Made by a program: the position numbers and the translations under genes. This document shows, piece by piece, positions 1 through 5,602 of a DNA stretch of 5,602 nucleotides (its first letter is position 1; each line of letters opens with the position of its first letter). Under the pieces are notes generated by a model. It was not told the DNA's origin. It saw only the letters and a list, made by a program, of their open reading frames with translations, and ran no database searches. The stretch is from Mycoplasmatota bacterium (GTDB lineage Bacteria > Bacillota_I > Bacilli_A > Izemoplasmatales > Izemoplasmataceae). The stretch is from assembly GCA_022712785.1 (NCBI GenBank), contig JAFLJX010000084.1, forward strand, positions 1-5,602. The letters run 5' to 3'.

Positions 1-30
1 CATAGAAAATCCTTTATTATTCTTAATCAT
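1..30 (-). CDS. Type IV prepilin-like protein, N-terminal fragment (runs off window start)
   Basis: Reading the minus strand from base 30 gives ATG and ten open codons, MIKNNKGFSM, before the window ends. The first seven residues are identical to the leader of the pilin at 4467-4871 (MIKNNKG before VTLVE). A short basic leader ending in Gly, followed by Phe and a hydrophilic-to-hydrophobic switch, is the class III signal recognised by prepilin peptidase. A strong Shine-Dalgarno site lies 6-7 nt upstream and a good promoter lies upstream of that, so the start is well supported. The mature Glu5 and the hydrophobic helix lie outside the window, so major or minor pilin status cannot be judged. 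It is transcribed divergently from the pilB operon. The identification is an inference from ten residues plus expression signals and context. Confidence 0.72.
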   Translation of the reverse strand, partial: MIKNNKGFSM

Positions 31-35
31 CAAAA

Positions 36-43
36 CCCTCCTT
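36..43 (-). promoter_or_regulatory. Ribosome binding site of the divergent prepilin gene
   Basis: On the minus strand this reads AAGGAGGG, a near-perfect match to the anti-Shine-Dalgarno sequence, ending 5 nt before the ATG at base 30. It is what identifies the ten-codon fragment at the window edge as a real gene start. Confidence 0.8.
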
Positions 44-50
44 TTTTCAA

Positions 51-100
51 AAATTATAAAGTAATTATACCATTAAAAGAAAAAATTGTAAATTATAAAG
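51..100. repeat. 11-bp direct repeat pair in the divergent promoter region
   Basis: AAATTATAAAG occurs exactly at 51-61 and again at 90-100, 39 bp start to start. On the minus strand each copy contains a TATAAT hexamer (CTTTATAATTT). The repeat may simply reflect duplicated -10-like sequence in an AT-rich region; a regulator site is possible but not shown. Confidence 0.35.
64..92 (-). promoter_or_regulatory. Sigma-A-type promoter for the divergent prepilin gene
   Basis: Minus strand: -35 TTTACA (92 to 87), 17-nt spacer, -10 TATAAT (69 to 64), preceded by TGG, which makes an extended -10 (TGnTATAAT). The expected start of transcription is around base 57, giving a leader of about 27 nt that contains the ribosome binding site. 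The region is very AT-rich, so chance matches are easy, but all three elements fall at ideal spacing. Confidence 0.65.
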
Positions 101-120
101 AAATATAGACAATAATTCAA
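92..120 (-). promoter_or_regulatory. Possible second, upstream minus-strand promoter
   Basis: Minus strand: TTGAAT (120 to 115), 17-nt spacer, TATAAT (97 to 92). Its -10 abuts the -35 of the better promoter at 64-92. There is no TGn extension. It could be a tandem promoter or an AT-rich coincidence. Confidence 0.3.
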
Positions 121-126
121 TATATT

Positions 127-155
127 TTGTATATATACTAATCTTATAGTATAAT
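127..155 (+). promoter_or_regulatory. Sigma-A-type promoter for the vanW-like/pilB/pilC operon
   Basis: Plus strand: -35 TTGTAT (127-132), 17-nt spacer, -10 TATAAT (150-155). The -10 is consensus, while the -35 matches only its TTG half. Transcription would start near 162, about 30 nt before the ATG at 192. It lies back to back with the minus-strand prepilin promoter. Confidence 0.55.
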
Positions 156-191
156 AGTCATGAATAATAAAAATTTGGATAGGGTGATTAC

Positions 192-1367
192 ATGAATTCA
201 CAATTTAAGAATAGTAGTCTAGGATTTTATTTGTATGCAACAATAATAGTATTTATCGCAGTAGCATCAATTGTTGTATTTTGGTATATGATTACAGGAT
301 ATAAGCTAGGGACATATCCCGAAGATACAATTTTAGGTAGTGTTTATATTGGTGGACTAAAAGAGGATGATGTTAAATCAAAAGTTGAAAGCAGAATTGG
401 TAGATGGCTTAATGACGATACTGTAGTATTTGAACTGACATATCAAGGTTATAGCTATGAGTTTGATAGAGAAATTTTCTTTTTCGATATTGATTTGTCT
501 CAAAAGAACTTAAGTAAAGGAGAGACGAACATACTGTTTGCTAATTATCAAGGTACTGATCGAGATACTGTACTAAACGACATAGATGCTTTACCCTTTT
601 TAGATGGACTTCAAGAAAATATTGATATGGACCTTCTAATTACAGATATATTAGCTGATGCTGGACTTATGAAGTCATATTCTAGTAAAAATATAGAAGA
701 CTATTTAATAGATATTGATTTATCATCTAAGAGCCTTGAAAGAACTATTTTAAGAGTTTTTGATGGAATTGATGTAGATGATTTTATAACGAAAATTAAT
801 CTAGTTTATCCAGAGGGAAAAATTATTACAAAAAGCAAAGAATTATTTGATATAGTTGATATATTTGGTGACGAAATGACTGATAATGAGATGAGTGTGT
901 TATCAACAGGAATTATGGATTTACTTCTAGCAACTAACTTTAATATTAATGAAGTTCATTATAATCCTAATTTTGATCATTCACTATACACAGTAAATGA
1001 TTATCCTTATTTAAGTCATAATGCAAAAATTAATAGAGTTATTAATCAAGGGTTCTCAATATATAATCCAAATGATTCAGATTATATTTTCACTATAGAA
1101 AAGGTTGATGAGACTCATGTATTAATTACATTAACTGGTTTAGAATTTGTTGATGAAATAAGCGTTTCAACAATAATTAGTCCAGTATCATATATAACAC
1201 AAGCTACAAATGATCCAGATATTCTTCAAAATGGTTATAATGGAGCTATTGTTGAAGTTACACGATTAATTGTTGGTGTTGATGGAAATGTTAAATATAA
1301 TAGTGTTATTGTTTTTGAATTCTATCCACCAGTAAAAGAAATAGTTTTACAAGTTCAAGTACCTTAA
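192..1367 (+). CDS. Membrane-anchored VanW-family-like protein, first gene of the pilus operon
   Basis: 391 aa. The start ATG follows GGTGAT at 183-188, which pairs with the 16S rRNA 3' end. Residues about 10-35 form one transmembrane helix with a short basic N-terminus, so the rest is probably extracytoplasmic. Residues about 46-110 (ILGSVYIGGLKEDDV, then a Tyr-rich strand) resemble the putative peptidoglycan-binding repeat found in front of VanW domains. Residues about 208-316 follow the VanW order: an ITKSKELF stretch where the family has a Pro-Gly-Glu-Phe-Ser motif, SVLST (235-239) where the family has CQVST, then His263, and NPNDSDYIF before Gly316. The end (GYNGAIVEVTRLI, 348-360; EFYPPVKEIV, 376-385) matches the G-x-x-G-x-x-V-x-V-x-R and Tyr-x-Pro tail of VanW proteins. 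The Gly-Gly-Gly-x-Cys-Gln core is absent. The gene ends 18 bp before pilB, so the two are probably cotranscribed. The family assignment comes from pattern recall without a search; VanW function itself is poorly defined. An unrelated pilus accessory protein is the alternative. Confidence 0.55.
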   Translation: MNSQFKNSSLGFYLYATIIVFIAVASIVVFWYMITGYKLGTYPEDTILGSVYIGGLKEDDVKSKVESRIGRWLNDDTVVFELTYQGYSYEFDREIFFFDIDLSQKNLSKGETNILFANYQGTDRDTVLNDIDALPFLDGLQENIDMDLLITDILADAGLMKSYSSKNIEDYLIDIDLSSKSLERTILRVFDGIDVDDFITKINLVYPEGKIITKSKELFDIVDIFGDEMTDNEMSVLSTGIMDLLLATNFNINEVHYNPNFDHSLYTVNDYPYLSHNAKINRVINQGFSIYNPNDSDYIFTIEKVDETHVLITLTGLEFVDEISVSTIISPVSYITQATNDPDILQNGYNGAIVEVTRLIVGVDGNVKYNSVIVFEFYPPVKEIVLQVQVP

Positions 1368-1385
1368 CCAAGAAGGGGTGAAAAG

Positions 1386-3077
1386 ATGGCAAGAAATGTT
1401 CAAAAACGTCTAGGAGACGTACTTTTTGAAGAAGGCGTTGTTAATGCTAAACAGATTAATGAAGCCTTGAAGAAAAGAGACAAAGGTGAAAAAATAGGGG
1501 AAGCCCTTATTCGTTTTGGTTTCTGTACAGATGCACAGATAGTTGAAGCAATGGAAAAATCTTTAGGTATAAAAAAAGTAAACCTTCAACTATTATATAT
1601 AGATGAAAGTGTTTTAAAATTAATTGACGAAGAATTTGTAACAAAAGCAAAAATCATGCCAATTAATATTCATGGACGTCGTATTGTTATTGCGACAAAT
1701 GATCCACTTGATTTCCCTACAATTGAAGATGTACGTTTAAGAACAGGAATGAATGTGGAAACTGTACTTGCTACAAAGAATGATATTGATACAGCAATTT
1801 CAAGATATTATGGTTTCTCAAAAACTTTGAAATCTTTAGGTATTGAAGTTAAAGATGAAAAACAAGCAGATGAAAAGTTTTATGATGAACTTCTTAATAA
1901 GTCTGAAGTTGATGTTAATGAATCACCGATAATTCAATTAGTTAATCAAATTTTATTAACCGCTGTTAAAACTGATGCATCAGATATACATATTGATCCA
2001 ACTGATATCGAATTTAAAATTCGTTATCGTGTGGATGGTGTTTTATCTACAGAAAGAGTTTTGCCAAAAGTAATACTTCCAAAACTTATTTCACGTATCA
2101 AAGTAATGGCACATATGGATATTACAGATACAAGAACACCTCAAGATGGTAGAATTAAAACTATTATTGAGGGTAGACCTATAGATCTACGTATTTCTAC
2201 ACTACCAACAGTACGTGGAGAAAAAGCAGTTATGCGTGTACTTGATTTATCAAGAGATAATAAAGGGATATCACGTCTTGGTTTCACAGAAGCAGAGACT
2301 GAGCTATATACAAGACTATTATCTCGCCCAAATGGAATAATACTTGTAAGTGGACCTACTGGTAGTGGGAAAACTACAACGTTGTATGCATCACTTGATC
2401 AATTAAACCGTGATGATGTAAATATTATCACAGTAGAAGACCCAGTAGAAATTGAGCTTGAAGGAGTTAATCAGGTAAACATCAATCCTGATATTGACTT
2501 CACTTTTGCAAATGCATTACGTTCAATATTACGACAAGATCCAAATATTATAATGATTGGGGAAATCCGTGATGCTGAGACAGCAGAAATCGCAGTTAAA
2601 GCTTCGCTAACAGGCCATTTAGTTTTAAGTACAATTCACACTAATAGTGCTGTAAAAACATTGACGAGACTTGTTGATATGGGAATTGATTCATTTATGG
2701 TTGCATCAGCGCTAAGTGGTGTAGTTGCTCAAAGATTAGTTAGAGTAGTTTGCCCAGTATGTTCAGTTGATGAAGTGCCATCATTAGATGAAATGGAACT
2801 TTTTGAGAGAAATAATATTACAGATGTTAAAACTGTAAAACGTGCAAAGGGTTGTGATGTTTGTAACGGTAAAGGATACAAAGGCCGTACTGCAATTTTT
2901 GAAATGCTTGATATTAATGAATCTATCATTAGATTAATATCAAATCATGCACAAGAGTACGAGATATTGGAACACGCACGTAAAAACGGATTAAAACTAT
3001 TAGTAGAAGCTGGATTAGAAAAAGTTAAACTAGGAATGACAACCGTAGAAGAAATCATGCGTATCAGCTTAGATTAG
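1386..3077 (+). CDS. pilB: Type IV pilus assembly ATPase PilB (GspE/PulE family)
   Basis: 563 aa, full length for PilB. It is a cytoplasmic hexameric ATPase that drives pilus extension by acting on the PilC platform. Residues 8-60 form an MshEN-type N-terminal domain with two related RLG/IG...G...L motifs, and the rest of the N-domain runs to about 150. The ATPase core shows Walker A GPTGSGKT (323-330), the Asp box EDPVEIELEG (351-360), Walker B with IIMIGEIRD (388-396, catalytic Glu393), and the His box LTGHLVLSTIHTN (408-420). A zinc-binding tetracysteine is present: C456/C459 and C490/C493. The length, MshEN domain and Cys4 motif argue against a short ComGA and against the retraction ATPase PilT. 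The start ATG follows AAGGGGTGA at 1373-1381. The gene lies 18 bp after the VanW-like gene and 10 bp before pilC. Confidence 0.96.
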   Translation: MARNVQKRLGDVLFEEGVVNAKQINEALKKRDKGEKIGEALIRFGFCTDAQIVEAMEKSLGIKKVNLQLLYIDESVLKLIDEEFVTKAKIMPINIHGRRIVIATNDPLDFPTIEDVRLRTGMNVETVLATKNDIDTAISRYYGFSKTLKSLGIEVKDEKQADEKFYDELLNKSEVDVNESPIIQLVNQILLTAVKTDASDIHIDPTDIEFKIRYRVDGVLSTERVLPKVILPKLISRIKVMAHMDITDTRTPQDGRIKTIIEGRPIDLRISTLPTVRGEKAVMRVLDLSRDNKGISRLGFTEAETELYTRLLSRPNGIILVSGPTGSGKTTTLYASLDQLNRDDVNIITVEDPVEIELEGVNQVNINPDIDFTFANALRSILRQDPNIIMIGEIRDAETAEIAVKASLTGHLVLSTIHTNSAVKTLTRLVDMGIDSFMVASALSGVVAQRLVRVVCPVCSVDEVPSLDEMELFERNNITDVKTVKRAKGCDVCNGKGYKGRTAIFEMLDINESIIRLISNHAQEYEILEHARKNGLKLLVEAGLEKVKLGMTTVEEIMRISLD

Positions 3078-3087
3078 GGGTGTTACA

Positions 3088-4311
3088 ATGAAAATGTTCG
3101 ATTATAAATATCGTGCAAAAAGGTTAAAAGATGGAAAGATTGTAAAAGGGATAGCAGAAGGACCAAATAAAACGATGGTTGAGAGTTTTTTAAATGAATC
3201 TGGTTTAAAACCAATTGAAATTAACGAACATAATTCATTCATCTCAAAACTTAATAGAATTACTGTCGGTAAAGTAATTAAAGAAAGAGATCTGATTTTT
3301 TATCTAAAACAGCTTTCTTCCTTATTAAAAGCAGGAGTTAAATTAAATGAAGCGTCAGAAATTTTAGCGACACAGCAAACAAACAAAAATGTTAGAAGAA
3401 TATTGTATGGTATATATTACGAAGTTAACAGTGGACAAACCTTAGCTGATTCATTTAAAGAATATCCTGCAGATTTCCCACAAATACTTGTATCAATGGT
3501 AGCTGTTGGAGAAAAAACTGGGGATTTAAAAGGTGCTGTATCTCAAATTATATATTACTTTGAAACACAGTATCGTTTAAAATCATCAATTTCTTCAACA
3601 TTAATGATGCCTGTTATATATTTAGTAGTTGGTTTAATTGTTGCGGCAGTTCTTACACTTTTAGTTATGCCTCAATTTGAATCAATGTTTTCAGCGGTTG
3701 ATGGAGTAGAAATGCCAGGAGTAACAAGGTTCTTCATTAATATGGGTAACTTTGTAAAGTCTAATGGGATTTTAATTTTAATCTTTGCAATAGCAATGAT
3801 TGTTTTATTTAAGGTATTAAAGAAGACATCAAATAAATTCCAAATATTTATATCAGCAACAGCAATTAGAATGCCAATTTTAGGTCAAGTTGTTAAATTA
3901 AATAACTTATCAAGAATTGCTTCTACATTATCTCAAATGTTAAATAATCATGTTCCACTTCAAGACTGTTTAGCAACAACATATGACACAGTTGGAAATA
4001 AAATATATAAGGATCTTATTGTTAAAGCTCAAAAGAATGTTAATAATGGTGAGTTTATGAGTAAGGTGTTTGAAAATCATTATGCAATTGAAGTTGTATT
4101 CGTAAGAATGATAAGCGTTGGAGAAAGAACTGGGGAACTTGGAAACATGTTAAAAAGTCTTTCCGCTTTCTATGACGAAGACAGTGAAGTGAAAATTGAA
4201 AGATTGAAAAAAGCTATTGAACCAATTTTGTTATTATTTATCTTTTCACTAATCACAGTAATGTTGCTAGCTGTAATGTTACCTACATTCTCATTCACAA
4301 GTCAATTATAA
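3088..4311 (+). CDS. pilC: Type IV pilus inner-membrane platform protein PilC (GspF family)
   Basis: 407 aa, the usual length for PilC. It is a polytopic membrane protein that couples PilB motion to pilin insertion. The N-terminus (FDYKYRAKRLKDGKIVKG) is the typical opening of the family. Two T2SSF domains are visible, about 67-190 and 270-393, each carrying the hallmark GExTGxL (GEKTGDL at 141-147; GERTGEL at 345-351). Transmembrane segments lie at about 172-194, 227-243 and 379-400. The ATG is preceded by GGGGTG (3077-3082), which overlaps the pilB stop codon, so translation of the two is closely linked. A Met two codons later (3094) is possible but worse placed for this site. Nothing resembling a terminator follows directly, so some transcripts may run into the pilin gene. 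Confidence 0.96.
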   Translation: MKMFDYKYRAKRLKDGKIVKGIAEGPNKTMVESFLNESGLKPIEINEHNSFISKLNRITVGKVIKERDLIFYLKQLSSLLKAGVKLNEASEILATQQTNKNVRRILYGIYYEVNSGQTLADSFKEYPADFPQILVSMVAVGEKTGDLKGAVSQIIYYFETQYRLKSSISSTLMMPVIYLVVGLIVAAVLTLLVMPQFESMFSAVDGVEMPGVTRFFINMGNFVKSNGILILIFAIAMIVLFKVLKKTSNKFQIFISATAIRMPILGQVVKLNNLSRIASTLSQMLNNHVPLQDCLATTYDTVGNKIYKDLIVKAQKNVNNGEFMSKVFENHYAIEVVFVRMISVGERTGELGNMLKSLSAFYDEDSEVKIERLKKAIEPILLLFIFSLITVMLLAVMLPTFSFTSQL

Positions 4312-4359
4312 TTAGGATATTTATCAAGTAGGCTTAGCACAACAACAGTATAAGTATTC

Positions 4360-4381
4360 AAATCTTAATTAAATCTTAACT
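4360..4381 (+). repeat. 11-bp tandem direct repeat upstream of the pilin promoter
   Basis: Two adjacent units, AAATCTTAATT (4360-4370) and AAATCTTAACT (4371-4381), are identical at 10 of 11 positions. The period is one DNA helical turn, and the second unit ends 13 bp before the -35 box of the pilin promoter. OmpR/PhoB-type response regulators bind tandem half-sites with this kind of spacing, so an activator or repressor site is plausible. The AT-rich context lowers its significance. It also lies in the 155-bp gap between pilC and the pilin, which otherwise holds only the promoter and ribosome binding site. Confidence 0.4.
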
Positions 4382-4394
4382 AAAAATTGTGAAA

Positions 4395-4423
4395 TTGACA
4401 CGGTCAATATTAAGTGATATAGT
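4395..4423 (+). promoter_or_regulatory. Strong extended -10 promoter of the pilin gene
   Basis: Consensus -35 TTGACA (4395-4400), 17-nt spacer, TATAGT -10 (4418-4423), with TG at 4415-4416 making an extended -10. Transcription is expected near 4430, about 37 nt before the pilin ATG. It is the best promoter in the window and fits independent, high-level pilin expression. Confidence 0.75.
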
Positions 4424-4466
4424 ATGGGTAGTTCAAAATAAAAATAAAAATTGGGAGGAAACAAAA

Positions 4467-4871
4467 ATGATTAAAAATAATAAAGGGGTAACTTTAGTAG
4501 AGTTACTAATCGTTATCGTAGTAATGGGAATTATCGCTGCATTCGCAATACCTGCAGTTGGAACAATTATTGAGAATACAAATCAGGATGCTGTAGTAGC
4601 GGACGCATTGGCTATTGAAAATGCAGGAAGATTATATTGTGCACAAACTCAATGCGCAACAGATCAAGCATTGACATGGACATTAGTTGAACCATATGTT
4701 ACAGGTCTTACGGAATCAGAGTATGATCTTACAGCAGCTTCAGGAGTTGTTGTCACATATTCTACTGCTAATAGCACATGGACAGTTTCATTAACAGGTA
4801 CGTCAGGTAACTTTAGTTATGCTGGTATTCCTAGTGCTATCGGAAGAACAGGAGTTACACCTGTTTCATAA
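4467..4871 (+). CDS. pilA: Type IV pilin precursor (PilA-like, probable major pilin)
   Basis: 134 aa. The ATG at 4467 follows GGGAGGA at 4453-4459, 7 nt upstream. The frame stays open further upstream to a GTG at 4389, but that start would lie inside the pilin promoter and would bury the leader, so it is rejected. Leader MIKNNKG is cut after Gly7. The mature chain starts VTLVE, with Glu at mature position 5 (residue 12), a hydrophobic helix to about residue 36, and Pro at mature position 22 (residue 29), all classic for type IV pilins. Cys58 and Cys63 form a C-x4-C pair just after the helix; a small disulfide loop is possible. The C-terminal part is Ser/Thr/Gly/Ala-rich with Trp, as expected for a beta-sheet head. 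A dedicated promoter and terminator surround the gene. Major rather than minor pilin status is inferred from those signals. Confidence 0.93.
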   Translation: MIKNNKGVTLVELLIVIVVMGIIAAFAIPAVGTIIENTNQDAVVADALAIENAGRLYCAQTQCATDQALTWTLVEPYVTGLTESEYDLTAASGVVVTYSTANSTWTVSLTGTSGNFSYAGIPSAIGRTGVTPVS

Positions 4872-4898
4872 GATTATCAGAAGAAATTTTGTATTTTT

Positions 4899-4936
4899 AT
4901 AAAATTTAAAGAGCTAATGAGCTCTTTTTATTTTAT
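4899..4936 (+). terminator. Intrinsic terminator after the pilin gene
   Basis: The perfect 8-bp stem AAAGAGCT (4908-4915) / AGCTCTTT (4920-4927) has a 4-nt AATG loop and is followed by a U-rich tract. ATAAAAT (4899-4905) and ATTTTAT (4930-4936) can extend the stem across a small internal loop. It lies 37 nt after the pilin stop and would limit read-through into the peptidase gene. Confidence 0.8.
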
Positions 4937-4980
4937 AGATTAATTTGAATATTTATTGTAGAATAGAAGTGGTGATTATT

Positions 4981-5602
4981 ATGGAATTTTTAATTGATTT
5001 ATTATTATATTTATACATATTTCTAATGGGACTCTTTTTCGGCTCTTTTTTCAATGTAGTTGGAATAAGGATTCCTAACAAACAATCTCTAATGGGGAGA
5101 AGCCATTGTCCTAACTGTAATAAAACTCTAGGTGTCCTAGAGTTGTTTCCAATTGTTGGATATTTATTACTGGGTGGTCGATGTAAAGGATGTAAAACAC
5201 ATATTCCTATTAAATACCCTTTAATGGAGTTACTAACTGGAGTGTTATTTTTAGTTTCCTTTGTATTTTTACGCGAAAATATGGTAGAATATGTATTAAT
5301 AGTAATGTTTATATCCTTAATGGTCATAATTACTGTGAGTGACCTTTATTATCAAGTAATTCCTGACATTATTTTAATCGTTTTTTTCCCTGTGATTCTT
5401 ACTTTAAGACTAATACATCCTATAGATGCTTGGTATGATGGGATGCTAGGAGGAATTCTTGGATTTGGATTTATGTTTTTAATCGCATTATACGGTAAAA
5501 TACGATTTAAAAAGGATGCATTGGGTGGAGGAGATATCAAGCTTTATCTAATTATTGGTATTGTTCTTGGATATCAAAATGTATTCTTATCATTGTTCTT
5601 TG
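4981..5602 (+). CDS. pilD: Prepilin peptidase/N-methyltransferase PilD (3' end beyond window)
   Basis: 207 codons are visible, of a usual 245-290. It is an integral-membrane aspartyl protease that removes the prepilin leader and N-methylates the new N-terminus. The N-terminal domain shows GSFFNVVGIRIP (21-32) and a zinc-type Cys4: C43-x2-C46 (SHCPNC) and C68-x2-C71 (RCKGC), followed by YPLMELLTG (79-87). The protease half shows the first catalytic Asp121 in D-L-Y-Y-Q-V-I-P-D and the second, Asp185, in GGGDIKL (182-188). Several hydrophobic helices lie between them. GGTGAT at 4971-4976 precedes the ATG. The pilin terminator separates it from the pilin; only a weak -10-like TAGAAT (4959-4964) lies before it, so it may depend on read-through. 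The frame is open to the window edge with no disruption. Confidence 0.95.
   Translation, partial: MEFLIDLLLYLYIFLMGLFFGSFFNVVGIRIPNKQSLMGRSHCPNCNKTLGVLELFPIVGYLLLGGRCKGCKTHIPIKYPLMELLTGVLFLVSFVFLRENMVEYVLIVMFISLMVIITVSDLYYQVIPDIILIVFFPVILTLRLIHPIDAWYDGMLGGILGFGFMFLIALYGKIRFKKDALGGGDIKLYLIIGIVLGYQNVFLSLFF

Noticed and set aside
2729..2929. Minus-strand open frame of 66 codons within pilB
   Set aside because: It lies antisense to the conserved tetracysteine region of pilB, has no ribosome binding site of note and its product is low-complexity Ser/Leu-rich; it is a shadow of pilB.
4365..4372. TTAATTAA palindrome
   Set aside because: It arises from the junction of the two 11-bp repeat units in AT-rich DNA; no independent support as a binding site.
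4389..4466. Upstream GTG start giving a 160-aa pilin
   Set aside because: The extension overlaps the -35 and -10 boxes of the pilin promoter, has no ribosome binding site, and would put 26 extra residues ahead of a normal prepilin leader.
4953..5327. Minus-strand open frame of 124 codons over pilD
   Set aside because: The plus strand here encodes the conserved GSFFNVV, Cys4 and first Asp motifs of PilD; the antisense product is Asn/Lys/Ile-rich with no recognisable features.
5352..5540. Minus-strand open frame of 62 codons over pilD
   Set aside because: It is antisense to the second catalytic half of PilD and shows no expression signals.
1..5602. Recoded TGA (Trp) as in many mollicutes
   Set aside because: Tryptophans in the genes are written TGG, and all frames are intact under the standard code, so there is no sign of TGA reassignment.
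1..5602. tRNA, rRNA, CRISPR array, insertion sequence or phage attachment site
   Set aside because: None was seen: the window is almost fully occupied by pilus genes, and the three gaps are explained by promoters, repeats and a terminator.

Overview
This window is part of a type IV pilus (T4P) assembly locus from a low-GC, Gram-positive-type bacterium. The reasons are strong AT bias, clear Shine-Dalgarno sites of the AAGGAGG/GGGGTGA type before every gene, sigma-A-like promoters, and standard genetic code use (Trp is written TGG, and no internal TGA has to be read through). A Bacillota or Acholeplasma/Izemoplasma-like (Mycoplasmatota) host is plausible, but no gene here fixes the taxon.

Layout. 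Bases 1-30 hold the start of a minus-strand gene that runs out of the window. Its ten visible codons read as a prepilin leader, MIKNNKG followed by FSM, and a good ribosome binding site precedes them. Bases 31-191 are a divergent promoter region with one good promoter in each direction. On the plus strand, 192-1367 encodes a membrane-anchored VanW-family-like protein whose usual Gly-rich/Cys-Gln core appears degenerate. It is followed after 18 bp by the assembly ATPase PilB (1386-3077) and, 10 bp later, by the inner-membrane platform protein PilC (3088-4311). These three form a tight operon.

The 155-bp gap after pilC carries an 11-bp tandem direct repeat and a near-consensus extended -10 promoter that drives the pilin gene (4467-4871). 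An intrinsic terminator follows the pilin. Then comes the prepilin peptidase PilD (4981 to the window edge), cut off at codon 207, with its zinc-cysteine motifs and both catalytic aspartates visible.

How it fits together: PilD would cleave and N-methylate the prepilins at the Gly before Val/Phe. This covers the plus-strand pilin and presumably the divergent one, whose seven-residue leader is identical. PilB would power subunit extraction through PilC. The separate strong promoter and terminator around the pilin fit the usual need for far more pilin than machinery. The VanW-like protein is the unusual partner; its role is unknown. No retraction ATPase (PilT) and no PilM/N/O genes are in this window.
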